Below are positions 1 through 6,118 of a stretch of 6,118 nucleotides of DNA, piece by piece. The stretch's first letter is position 1. Each line of letters opens with the position of its first letter. Position numbers and translations under genes: made by a program. The notes beneath the pieces were generated by a model. That model did not search any database, was not told the origin of the DNA, and worked only from the letters and a program-made list of their open reading frames with translations. Source of the stretch: an uncultured Succinatimonas sp. (GTDB lineage: Bacteria > Pseudomonadota > Gammaproteobacteria > Enterobacterales > Succinivibrionaceae); NCBI GenBank assembly GCA_937896115.1, contig CALBLB010000016.1, positions 1 through 6,118 on the forward strand, written 5' to 3'.

Positions 1-1
1 C

Positions 2-1237
2 CTAGATGGTCAGAGCAATGCAGGATTCAGGATCCCAGCTTAAATACACATGATCATCCCAAATCGGCAGACCGGTTTTGAAACGATCCACGTTGGGGAG
101 GGTGGAGGAGACGAGACGTCCTGAAGGCAGACGTACGTAGTAGATGGAAATATCTCCGAGATAGGCGATATTTTCTACTATGCCGTCGCAACAATTGGAC
201 GGACCGTTGTCATCCGGGGTCTTGGAAATATAGATCTTCTCAGGACGCAGGGCGATGGATAAAGGCATGCCGTCGGCAAGATCCAGATCGTGCTCAAGTT
301 CTATGGGTTTGGCAAAATCATCGGTGTGAATTAAAGACTGCTTTTGATTTGAGGAGATGAGCGTGCAGTCAAAAAGGTTCACCGAGCCTATGAATTCGGC
401 GCTGAAACGGCAGTTGGGGTTTTCGTAGATCTCACGCGGACCGCCCACCTGCACGAATTCGCCTCTGTCCATGATGGCAATGCGATCGGCCATGGTCATG
501 GCCTCTTCTTGATCGTGGGTAACCATAAGGCAGGTCACGCCTACTGAATTGATGATGTCCACAAGTTCAAGGCGCATCTGTTCACGCAGCTTTTTATCCA
601 AAGCACCCATGGGCTCGTCAAGGAGCAGCAATCTCGGCTCTTTTGCCAAGGAGCGAGCCAAAGCCACGCGCTGGCGCTGACCGCCTGATAACTGATGCGG
701 ACGGCGATCCACATAGTCTTCCATGTGCACGAGTTTGAGCATTTTTTCAACACGCTCGTTGATCACATTGCGCGGAAGTTTTTCCTGTTTAAGGCCGAAG
801 GCGATGTTCTGTCTTACCGTCATATTGGGAAAGAGGGCATAAGACTGGAACATCATGTTGATGGTGCGCTTGTAGGGCGGCTGATCGATGATGTTTTTGC
901 CGTCTAAGGTAATGGTGCCCGAAGTCGGCGATTCAAAACCTGCCAGCATGCGTAAGAGGGTGGATTTACCGCATCCTGAGGAGCCCAGCAGAGCAAAGAT
1001 TTCACCTTCGTATACGGTAAGATCTACTCCGTCAACGGCAGTGAAGCTGTCGTATTTCTTGGTAAGCTCGCTTATCTCCAAGATGGGTTTTTTGTGTTGC
1101 TCCGCAGGGGATGCCTTTTGACCCGGCAGATCTCCTGGACGATGGGCGTTTTTGGCGTTGGTCTGTACTTTGTTATCAACACCTAGAGGGTCCTGCGGCA
1201 CTGCCGCATTTACAGCTTGCTGCTGCTCATTTTCCAT
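2..1237 (-). CDS. potG: PotG-like putrescine ABC transporter ATP-binding protein
   Basis: This is the cytoplasmic ATPase that would power a PotFGHI-type putrescine importer. With the start at 1237 the protein has 411 residues. Motifs visible are Walker A GSSGCGKST (85-93), Q-loop Q131 in MMFQSYALFP, signature LSGGQRQR (183-190), Walker B LLLLDEP (203-209), D-loop ALD (212-214) and H-loop H241 in VTHDQEEA. A TOBE-like C-terminal region with ALRPEK and IAYLGD follows the ATPase domain. These stretches resemble E. coli PotG (about 377 residues, from memory) more than PotA or other sugar/polyamine ATPases. I chose the ATG at 1237 because GGAG lies 10 nt upstream; the longer frame from 1366 adds 43 basic residues atypical of the family. 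Even so, residues 1-50 form a hydrophilic Gln/Ala/Pro-rich extension before the ATPase domain. The stop is at 2-4, so permease genes would lie beyond the left edge. No PotF-like binding protein is encoded upstream. Confidence 0.93.
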   Translation of the reverse strand: MENEQQQAVNAAVPQDPLGVDNKVQTNAKNAHRPGDLPGQKASPAEQHKKPILEISELTKKYDSFTAVDGVDLTVYEGEIFALLGSSGCGKSTLLRMLAGFESPTSGTITLDGKNIIDQPPYKRTINMMFQSYALFPNMTVRQNIAFGLKQEKLPRNVINERVEKMLKLVHMEDYVDRRPHQLSGGQRQRVALARSLAKEPRLLLLDEPMGALDKKLREQMRLELVDIINSVGVTCLMVTHDQEEAMTMADRIAIMDRGEFVQVGGPREIYENPNCRFSAEFIGSVNLFDCTLISSNQKQSLIHTDDFAKPIELEHDLDLADGMPLSIALRPEKIYISKTPDDNGPSNCCDGIVENIAYLGDISIYYVRLPSGRLVSSTLPNVDRFKTGLPIWDDHVYLSWDPESCIALTI

Positions 1238-1409
1238 TCCTGCAAATCTCCGAAAATAAGAACGGAAGTGAATCTTTCTTATGAAAGAGGCCCCGCAGAA
1301 CCTGTTTAGTAAAACTTTTGGGTTACTGCGCTGTTTGTACGTGTTTACCCCGCACAATTTGCGCATATTGTTAGGGCATTGAGCTCTTTGTGCAAGTTAA
1401 ATTTCATAT

Positions 1410-1423
1410 TTTTTGTACAAAAA
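1410..1423. repeat. 14-bp perfect palindrome, T5-GTAC-A5
   Basis: TTTTTGTACAAAAA reads the same on both strands and sits in the AT-rich divergent gap. It could be an operator half-site pair for a dimeric regulator, or simply a product of the local A/T runs. No second copy is seen in the gap, so the operator reading is weak. Confidence 0.35.
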
Positions 1424-1587
1424 TAGGAATTATTTAATTTTTACTTTTAATATCAGTAATATATTTTTAAAATTCGGAAATTAAGATTAATCATTGCAAG
1501 AGGCTAAAAAAAACGTTGGTGTTAAATAGTATTTTGATTTTTAATATTTTTTGTTGAACACCCCGGTTTGCACAGCAGGTGGGCGTT

Positions 1588-1615
1588 TTGTCTCAAAAAC
1601 GTTAAAATCTATACA
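1588..1615 (+). promoter_or_regulatory. candidate sigma70 promoter for the YqhD-like gene
   Basis: A TTGTCT box (1588-1593) lies 16 nt before TATACA (1610-1615), which would start transcription near 1622. That leaves a leader of about 29 nt before the ATG at 1651 but only about 11 nt before the ATG at 1633, in agreement with the downstream start. The short inverted repeat CGTTTT/AAAACG (1584-1601) overlaps the -35 box and spacer and could be a regulator site. The boxes are imperfect, so this is a candidate only. Confidence 0.3.
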
Positions 1616-1640
1616 GAGAGTTTGAGTTAGCCATGCCTGC

Positions 1641-1645
1641 AGGAG
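1641..1645 (+). promoter_or_regulatory. Shine-Dalgarno AGGAG deciding the start at 1651
   Basis: AGGAG is followed by a 5-nt spacer and then ATG at 1651. The ATG at 1633, in the same frame six codons earlier, has no comparable site before it, so 1651 is the better start. Confidence 0.7.
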
Positions 1646-1650
1646 ACGTT

Positions 1651-2853
1651 ATGAACGCAAACAACTTGTTGACCGCACCTCATACGCAGATCCTCTTTGG
1701 AGATAGGCAGGAGGAGTATACCGGTCAAACCGTTAAAAACTGGTGCGGATCACGAGTACTCATTCATTACGGCAGACAGCATGTAACCGATCCCGGGCTT
1801 TTGGATAAGATAAGACACAGTCTTGATGAGGCCGGCATAGAGCATTGCGAGTTGGGCTTGGTGCAGAAAAATTCACGACTGGGGCTTGTTTACCGCGGAA
1901 TTGAATTTTGCAAAGAGCGCGGAGTGGATTTTATTTTGGCTGTAGGCGGTGGCAGTGTGGTTAACTCGGCCAAAGCCATAGCCGCAGGAGTACGTTTTGC
2001 AGGCGGCTTGCACCGTATGTTGGAACATCCTGAGGAAATTTGCGACGCGCTTCCCTTAGGCGTAATAGTAACGGTCCCGGGATCAGGAGATGAGCTTTCA
2101 GATGAGATCACGGTTTCAGAAGAGCAGCACGAGGCACGCGGGATCAAGATTTATCATTTAAGACACAGTTGCGTATTTCCCCGTTTTGCCCTGTGCAATC
2201 CTGCAATTATTACCTCGTTCCCCAAGCACCTCGGGCTTTCTTTTGCCAATATTCTCATCCGCTGTGCCGAAACATTTTTTACCAACAATATTTGTTTTGA
2301 ACTGTCTGACAGCATTTGCATAGGGATCTTAAAGACTTTGGTGGAGATGCTCAGGCGTTTGCAACAAGATCCGGGCGATCTGGCGGCCAAAGCCAACTTC
2401 ATGTGGGCAGGAGTATTGGCTTACACAGGGTACGGTCTTAATCGCAGCGAAAATCTAGCCATAGAGAGGCTGTCTTTGGGGCTTGAGGCGGTATATGACT
2501 GCTCACACGGTCAGGCTGCTGCCTTGATCTTTCCTTCCTGGCTTGAAGCGGTAATGAGTAAAGATCCTTTAAAAGCTGCCAAATTTGCCTCGGGAGTATT
2601 CGGGATAGCTCTTGATTTTGCCGATCCTGCCAAAACGGCGCGCGAGGGGATAAGAGCGGTAAGGGAACTCTTTGCACAACTCAATTTGCCCAGCTCTTTT
2701 GAAGATTTGGGCGGAAGCGGGGCTGATATTCCGGCGGTACTTGATGCCGCCGGGATCAATAAGGACGACGGAGTGGGCTGTTATGTGAGCTTTTCCCGTC
2801 ACGGTTGTGAAGTATTGCTTTCGCTTATCTTAACGTCAGTTGCCGATCTGTGA
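1651..2853 (+). CDS. YqhD-like iron-containing alcohol dehydrogenase homologue with altered metal site
   Basis: The 400-residue protein aligns along its length with the Fe-ADH family, nearest by eye to NADPH-dependent aldehyde reductase YqhD/butanol dehydrogenase (about 387 residues). Shared landmarks are the N-terminal PHTQILFG (10-17), the nucleotide-binding loop VGGGS (98-102), TVPGSGDELS (141-150), a conserved NP at 183-184, and SHGQAAAL (285-292). Active members bind one metal with Asp-x3-His and His-x13-His. Here those positions are N200-x3-R204 and E272-x13-H286, so three of four ligands are replaced while the spacing is exact. The Asp of GGGSxxD is also Asn (N105). I therefore infer the fold and perhaps NAD(P) binding are kept, but ordinary Fe/Zn-dependent alcohol or aldehyde chemistry is doubtful. 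The frame is intact, so this is not an obvious pseudogene. The product has 12 cysteines. Its 3' end overlaps the convergent RocB-like gene by 18 bp. No gene symbol is given because the function of yqhD should not be assumed. Confidence 0.88.
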   Translation: MNANNLLTAPHTQILFGDRQEEYTGQTVKNWCGSRVLIHYGRQHVTDPGLLDKIRHSLDEAGIEHCELGLVQKNSRLGLVYRGIEFCKERGVDFILAVGGGSVVNSAKAIAAGVRFAGGLHRMLEHPEEICDALPLGVIVTVPGSGDELSDEITVSEEQHEARGIKIYHLRHSCVFPRFALCNPAIITSFPKHLGLSFANILIRCAETFFTNNICFELSDSICIGILKTLVEMLRRLQQDPGDLAAKANFMWAGVLAYTGYGLNRSENLAIERLSLGLEAVYDCSHGQAAALIFPSWLEAVMSKDPLKAAKFASGVFGIALDFADPAKTAREGIRAVRELFAQLNLPSSFEDLGGSGADIPAVLDAAGINKDDGVGCYVSFSRHGCEVLLSLILTSVADL

Positions 2854-4485
2854 CTGTTTGTCTTCAGGATCGCTTTTGAATTCTTCAAAAACCTTTAATA
2901 AAAATGCAGGAATGATGTCGAAGATCTCGGTGGAGACGTGCTCGGTGGGCTCGTTGAGATCCTGCCCGCGGTAGGTAAGCGTTACCGCAGGAGATCCGAA
3001 ATCGTAAAAATCGCCGGCAGGAGACGGACTTTCGGCGTTTAGGATCTCTCCTGCGTGATCGGTTCCTGCAGGGCGCATGAAACAGCAGTCGGAGGCAGGC
3101 GCACCTTCTTTTAAGAGGATCTGCTGTACATGCTCGCTGTTGAAGCTTTCGGCCACACGGTTAAGCTTCATGTAGATCTCGCGATCGTCAGAATTATTCT
3201 GTCTTAAATATTGACGCGGGATAAAATTGGAGCCTAAAAATACCACCACCGAAGGTTTGGGCAGTCTTGCCAGTTTTGAGAGTTTGGAGATCACGGCGTG
3301 AATGGTGAGCTCTTCACTTAAATTTTCATTGCGGCAACGTTCCAAAAGCTTTTCCATATCAGCGCTGAGATCGCCGCGATAACGTCGTGAAGCTCTGTAG
3401 AGCAAATCTGAGTACGACAGTACTTCGGCATCGCGCATGCGCGGCTTAAATTCTTCGTGTTTGCGGGTTTGATACAAGGCTTGACGGTTTTCTATGCTAA
3501 GACAACTCTCTTCAAGAGCCTGGGCGGCGATCCCCTTCATTTTTTCCAATGCCGCGGCGAAATTTATTCTGGCAAAGGGCAGGTCAAAAGTAATGATGGC
3601 TGCCTCCTGAGTTCCGTCGCTTAAGCGGTGCGGAAACATGAGTCCGCGCAATACCGGAACATAGGGAGTCTCATTTTGTACGTTACAAAAATCGCAACTT
3701 AACTCGGTTTTTTCGATGATGTGTGCGGCAGTCTGAGCAGGGGAAAAACCATGGAAAGGATGGTGCTTATCAGCTTCCTGTCCTAAAACATAAAACCCCA
3801 GTTCACAAAGCCCCGAGTTTGAAACGTAAAGTTTTAGGGTATTGTCCTCTTCGGGGTTTTCCTCGGGTCTGAAGGCTACGGTAAGTTTTAAATCCAAAGC
3901 GTGATCGCTAATCAGCGATCTTAAATAAGGCAGACATTCCCGTATGCCGGTACTGCCGTTCATGCTTTGGGTGGTACAGACAAACAGCAGGTTGAAGGGC
4001 AGATCCTGCAGATTGTCGGATACTTCCTTAACCATGGTGATGAGCGTGCCGGCAGCGGCTTTGCACTCAAAAGCCCCCAAGCCGTAGACGGTATTGTCGT
4101 AACTTAGCTGAGTCTGACGGCGGCTTTTGGTTTTAAAGTAGGTGCGCAGTTTTTCCTTTAATTCGTCTGATTTGAAGGCATAAGGCTTTAACACTCCGTA
4201 TTCGTCATTTCCTGAGGTATCGCAATGGCACAAAAGACAGACGGTATCGCTTTGCTTTTCATCGGCACATTTTACTAAGGCGCAGATTGAGTGGTGAACC
4301 ATGTCTTGGTGCGGTACGTAGATGAGATTGTCAGGGTTTTCTTTGAAGTAGTCGGTATCTTTAAGCGCTCTCCATACAGCTTCTGCAATATCGGCCTCAC
4401 CCTTGGTAGTGGTGACCGACGGAATGGAGATAAGCCATTTGGTTAAAGCTACGGCTTCGTCTTTGAAGTTGATGAACTCGAACAA
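2836..4485 (-). CDS. RocB-like M20-family peptidase homologue, probably non-canonical active site
   Basis: The 549-residue cytoplasmic protein matches the RocB branch of M20 metallopeptidases (typically about 540-560 residues), associated with arginine utilisation in Bacillus but without a well-defined reaction. Landmarks are IPSVTTTKGEADIAE (21-35), CHCDT (86-90), YGLGAFECKAA (134-144), GSTGIRECLPYL (177-188), HPFHGFSPAQTAAHII (242-257), PSVVVFLGSNFIP (411-423) and the terminal TEHVSTEIFDIIP (514-526). The canonical HxD is present (H87, D89). The bridging Asp is E140, the catalytic/ligand Glu-Glu pair aligns with S174-M175, the next acidic ligand with R206, and the final ligand His with N511. 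These alignments are from memory of the family. Hydrolysis by the usual two-metal mechanism therefore looks unlikely. There are 15 cysteines, including CLLCHC (83-88) and CDFC (264-267). The start is TTG, backed by a ribosome site and an in-frame stop ten codons upstream; the next Met is residue 62, after conserved sequence. It lies 79 bp downstream of the mepM-like gene on the same strand. Confidence 0.85.
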   Translation of the reverse strand: MFEFINFKDEAVALTKWLISIPSVTTTKGEADIAEAVWRALKDTDYFKENPDNLIYVPHQDMVHHSICALVKCADEKQSDTVCLLCHCDTSGNDEYGVLKPYAFKSDELKEKLRTYFKTKSRRQTQLSYDNTVYGLGAFECKAAAGTLITMVKEVSDNLQDLPFNLLFVCTTQSMNGSTGIRECLPYLRSLISDHALDLKLTVAFRPEENPEEDNTLKLYVSNSGLCELGFYVLGQEADKHHPFHGFSPAQTAAHIIEKTELSCDFCNVQNETPYVPVLRGLMFPHRLSDGTQEAAIITFDLPFARINFAAALEKMKGIAAQALEESCLSIENRQALYQTRKHEEFKPRMRDAEVLSYSDLLYRASRRYRGDLSADMEKLLERCRNENLSEELTIHAVISKLSKLARLPKPSVVVFLGSNFIPRQYLRQNNSDDREIYMKLNRVAESFNSEHVQQILLKEGAPASDCCFMRPAGTDHAGEILNAESPSPAGDFYDFGSPAVTLTYRGQDLNEPTEHVSTEIFDIIPAFLLKVFEEFKSDPEDKQSQIGN

Positions 4486-4489
4486 TTTA

Positions 4490-4499
4490 CCTTTTCCTT
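4490..4499 (-). promoter_or_regulatory. ribosome binding site supporting a TTG start
   Basis: On the minus strand AAGGAAAAGG precedes TTG at 4485, with 9 nt between AAGGA and the start. An in-frame TAA lies nine codons before the repeated purine site ends at the start, and no ATG or GTG falls between that stop and the TTG. TTG is thus the only credible start for the RocB-like gene. Confidence 0.65.
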
Positions 4500-4527
4500 G
4501 GAGTGCGGTGGGTTAAAGTTAAATCAC

Positions 4528-4558
4528 GCACAAAACAAAAGCGCCACAGCGCTTTTGT
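4528..4558 (-). terminator. hairpin terminator after the mepM-like gene
   Basis: Reading leftward, a perfect 10-bp stem (ACAAAAGCGC with GCGCTTTTGT, 4535-4558) closes a TGTG loop and is followed by a further T-rich TTTG. It starts 6 nt after the stop codon at 4565. The T-run is interrupted by G, so termination may be partial and read-through into the RocB-like gene is possible. On the plus strand the arm also ends in TTTTG but has no longer T tract. Confidence 0.7.
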
Positions 4559-4564
4559 ACATGA

Positions 4565-6118
4565 TCATTGACGGCGCATGGCCAAACTGTCTTTGTAGAG
4601 ATCAGATTTTAATACCTTTACCGTGCTTTGGAATTTTTGTCGTCTTTCTGCAACCAACGATTGCGAACCAGCAGGCAGATCTACCTTCAAAGGATCGACG
4701 CTGCGATCGTTGATGCGGATCTCATAGTGAAGATGAGGTCCCGTGGAGCGGCCGGTATTTCCTGATTTGGCTATCTGCTGTCCCAAATGCACGCGCTGAC
4801 CCTTGCTTACGTTCATTTTAGACAGATGCATGTAAACCGTAGAATATGCCCCCATATGTTTGATGATGATGGTGTAACCGCCACCGCGCATGAAGCCTGC
4901 GTAGGTAACCACACCGTCTGAAGGCGCAAAAACCGAAGAGCCTATCGGCATACGCAGATCAATGCCGTTATGCGGCGAGATCTTGCGGCGTACCGGATTG
5001 AAGCGGCGCGGGTTAAACGGCGAACTTACTTGTAAATTGCCGTTGACCGGGAAACGACGGAATACGCCGGTAGTAGGCTTATAGCCGTGTTCTTCATACA
5101 TGGCGCCGGTATCCGGGTGACGGAACAGACTTACTTTACCGTTACGTGAAGTATTGAATTCAAGTGCGGTTATGGATGATGAAGTTCCTATATTACTAAA
5201 GAGCACGCGGAAGGTATCTCCTGCGGTCAGATGATTTAAGTTGACCTTACCTGACAGAGCCTGACGCAAGGTAGCGATATTCGAAGGGGTAAGCCCTGCA
5301 CGTTTGGCCGCTGTTTTGAAATTCTCACCGCGGCGCATTTGTACTACCAAAAGTCTCGGGCGGCTCTTGGCATCTTTTTTAGCCTGCTCGGCTTCCTGCT
5401 TGGCAAGAAGTTTGGCTTCTTCCTCAGCCTTGGCTCGGTCTTTGGCAGCCTCCACTGCATTGGGCATTTTTGCAGCTTCTGCAAAGGCTGCTATAGCCTT
5501 TGCACTTTGCACATGGGCATTTACCGGTTCATGGATGACACTGAAAGCGTCTTTAGGATTTAATCTGGTAAAACGTACCTGCTCTTTATCACTTAAAGGT
5601 TTGACCAGCTCCAAAACGTTGTTGTGATCGTCGATTAGGAAATGAAGCTGCTGGCCTATTTGCAAGGAGAGATCGTTTTTTAATGCCACTTTGGTGATCT
5701 GTGCTAATGTACCGTTGGGCAGATTTAAGTAATTAAAAATAGTCGAGATATTGTCACCTTTGTGAACGGTCTGTTTGTACCACGAACCGTCGGGGCGTTT
5801 GGGCTCTTCAATATCGTCATCATCTGCTGGAACGTAAGTTTGCAAAGCCGACAACACCGGCAAACCGTCGCTTTGTAATAAAGAGAGTACCTGATTGGCT
5901 TTGTCATTTTTGAGATCTTTGGTCTCATCCTGACTGTTTCCTAATTTCGGAACAGCGTTGCCCAGTGCGGTTTTAAGATCTTCTGACTCTTTTACATCTG
6001 CTAAAACCGGAGCTTGAGGGGTAGCAGGTTCTTTTGAAAGAGCCGAATTTTGCTCTTTTGCAGTGCCTTTGTTAACGTCAGACGAACCGTCGGCAATGAC
6101 TTTTATGTTCTCGTCATT
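4565..6118 (-). CDS. mepM: MepM-like murein DD-endopeptidase (LysM + M23), 5' partial
   Basis: This is a periplasmic or membrane-anchored zinc peptidase expected to cut peptide cross-links in peptidoglycan during cell-wall growth. The frame is open to the right edge, giving 517 visible codons. A TTG at 5863 could be taken as a start, but the frame continues upstream as coding-like sequence and TTG there is probably an internal Leu. Numbering from the edge: a hydrophilic Lys/Glu/Ala/Asn-rich segment (1-100), a LysM/OapA-like domain (about 115-165, VHKGDNISTIFNYLNLP), an Ala/Lys/Glu-rich probable coiled coil (205-250), a second M23-associated domain (about 255-311), and the M23 catalytic domain (about 375-480). 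All LAS-type zinc and catalytic residues are present: HNGID (H383, D387), H431 in YMHLS, and HLH (H462, H464) in SGNTGRSTGPHLHYE. E. coli MepM has about 440 residues, so this homologue is longer because of the N-terminal segment and coiled coil. The signal anchor must lie outside the window. A hairpin terminator follows the stop. Confidence 0.92.
   Translation of the reverse strand, partial: NDENIKVIADGSSDVNKGTAKEQNSALSKEPATPQAPVLADVKESEDLKTALGNAVPKLGNSQDETKDLKNDKANQVLSLLQSDGLPVLSALQTYVPADDDDIEEPKRPDGSWYKQTVHKGDNISTIFNYLNLPNGTLAQITKVALKNDLSLQIGQQLHFLIDDHNNVLELVKPLSDKEQVRFTRLNPKDAFSVIHEPVNAHVQSAKAIAAFAEAAKMPNAVEAAKDRAKAEEEAKLLAKQEAEQAKKDAKSRPRLLVVQMRRGENFKTAAKRAGLTPSNIATLRQALSGKVNLNHLTAGDTFRVLFSNIGTSSSITALEFNTSRNGKVSLFRHPDTGAMYEEHGYKPTTGVFRRFPVNGNLQVSSPFNPRRFNPVRRKISPHNGIDLRMPIGSSVFAPSDGVVTYAGFMRGGGYTIIIKHMGAYSTVYMHLSKMNVSKGQRVHLGQQIAKSGNTGRSTGPHLHYEIRINDRSVDPLKVDLPAGSQSLVAERRQKFQSTVKVLKSDLYKDSLAMRRQ

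Larger units (their letters stand above)
1238..1650. other. AT-rich divergent intergenic region
   Basis: This stretch separates the potG-like gene (leftward) from the YqhD-like gene (rightward) and must carry the 5' regions of both. The middle, about 1400-1560, is very AT-rich with many A and T runs, while the flanks near each gene are more balanced. I see no convincing small gene, tRNA or terminator. Visible structures are a perfect 14-bp palindrome at 1410-1423, a small TCTTTC/GAAAGA hairpin at 1273-1288 in the potG leader, and a candidate rightward promoter near 1588-1615. I could not find a leftward promoter with two good boxes; TTGTAC and TTGCAC boxes exist on the minus strand but lack a good partner at the right spacing. 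Confidence 0.7.

Noticed and set aside
1238..1366. In-frame extension of the potG-like gene to an ATG at 1366 (43 more residues, strongly basic)
   Set aside because: There is no good ribosome site before 1366, the extension is unlike the family, and the ATG at 1237 has GGAG at 10 nt.
2874..2890. TTTTGAA/TTCAAAA hairpin near the convergent gene ends as a terminator
   Set aside because: The stem is AT-only apart from one GC pair, the loop is 3 nt, there is no following T run, and it lies within the RocB-like coding region.
4498..4713. Plus-strand open frame of 71 codons across the intergenic terminator
   Set aside because: It runs through the terminator hairpin and antisense to the MepM-like 3' end, and has no ribosome site or recognisable domain.
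5304..5627. Plus-strand open frame opposite the MepM-like coiled coil, with an Ala/Ser/Leu-rich product
   Set aside because: It is the mirror image of the Ala/Lys/Glu-rich codons on the minus strand and shows no recognisable domain.
4565..5863. MepM-like gene starting at the TTG at 5863
   Set aside because: The same frame stays open for 85 more codons to the window edge with coding-like composition, and the signal anchor expected for this family is absent from the shorter version. The gene is 5' partial.
1..6118. CRISPR arrays, tRNA/rRNA genes, insertion sequences or attachment sites
   Set aside because: No spaced direct repeats, cloverleaf, transposase-like frame or terminal inverted repeats were seen.

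Overview
The window looks like a Gammaproteobacterial chromosome segment of moderate GC. PotG, the putrescine-importer ATPase, and MepM, the murein endopeptidase, are both recognisably close to the enterobacterial families. The two cysteine-rich proteins between them would suit an anaerobic or gut-associated lineage. I cannot fix the genus; Succinivibrionaceae-like is only a guess.

Layout from left to right. (1) A potG-like ABC ATPase on the minus strand, with its stop at the very left edge. Any permease genes would lie outside the window. (2) A gap of about 410 bp, very AT-rich in the middle, between divergent genes; it should hold the promoters for both. (3) A plus-strand gene for an iron-containing-alcohol-dehydrogenase-fold protein resembling YqhD. 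(4) A minus-strand gene for a RocB-like M20-family peptidase homologue that begins with TTG. It meets gene 3 tail to tail, and the two coding regions overlap by 18 bp. (5) A short intergenic hairpin terminator. (6) A minus-strand LysM/M23 murein endopeptidase (MepM-like) whose reading frame stays open to the right edge, so its N-terminus lies outside the window.

The most notable observation is that both central genes encode proteins with a well-kept fold but a largely lost metal centre. In the YqhD-like protein the four metal-ligand positions D/H/H/H read N200/R204/E272/H286 with spacing exactly preserved, and the Asp of GGGSxxD is Asn. In the RocB-like protein only the HxD motif (H87/D89) survives; the bridging Asp is Glu, the catalytic Glu-Glu pair reads Ser-Met, and the late metal ligands read Arg and Asn. 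Both frames are long and intact, which suggests selection for a changed function rather than decay. The flanking potG and mepM-like genes keep all their active-site motifs.

How the genes work together is uncertain. PotG (putrescine import), a RocB relative (arginine use) and an aldehyde-reductase relative could share an arginine/polyamine theme, but the strand arrangement does not make them one operon. The peptidoglycan hydrolase is probably an unrelated housekeeping neighbour.
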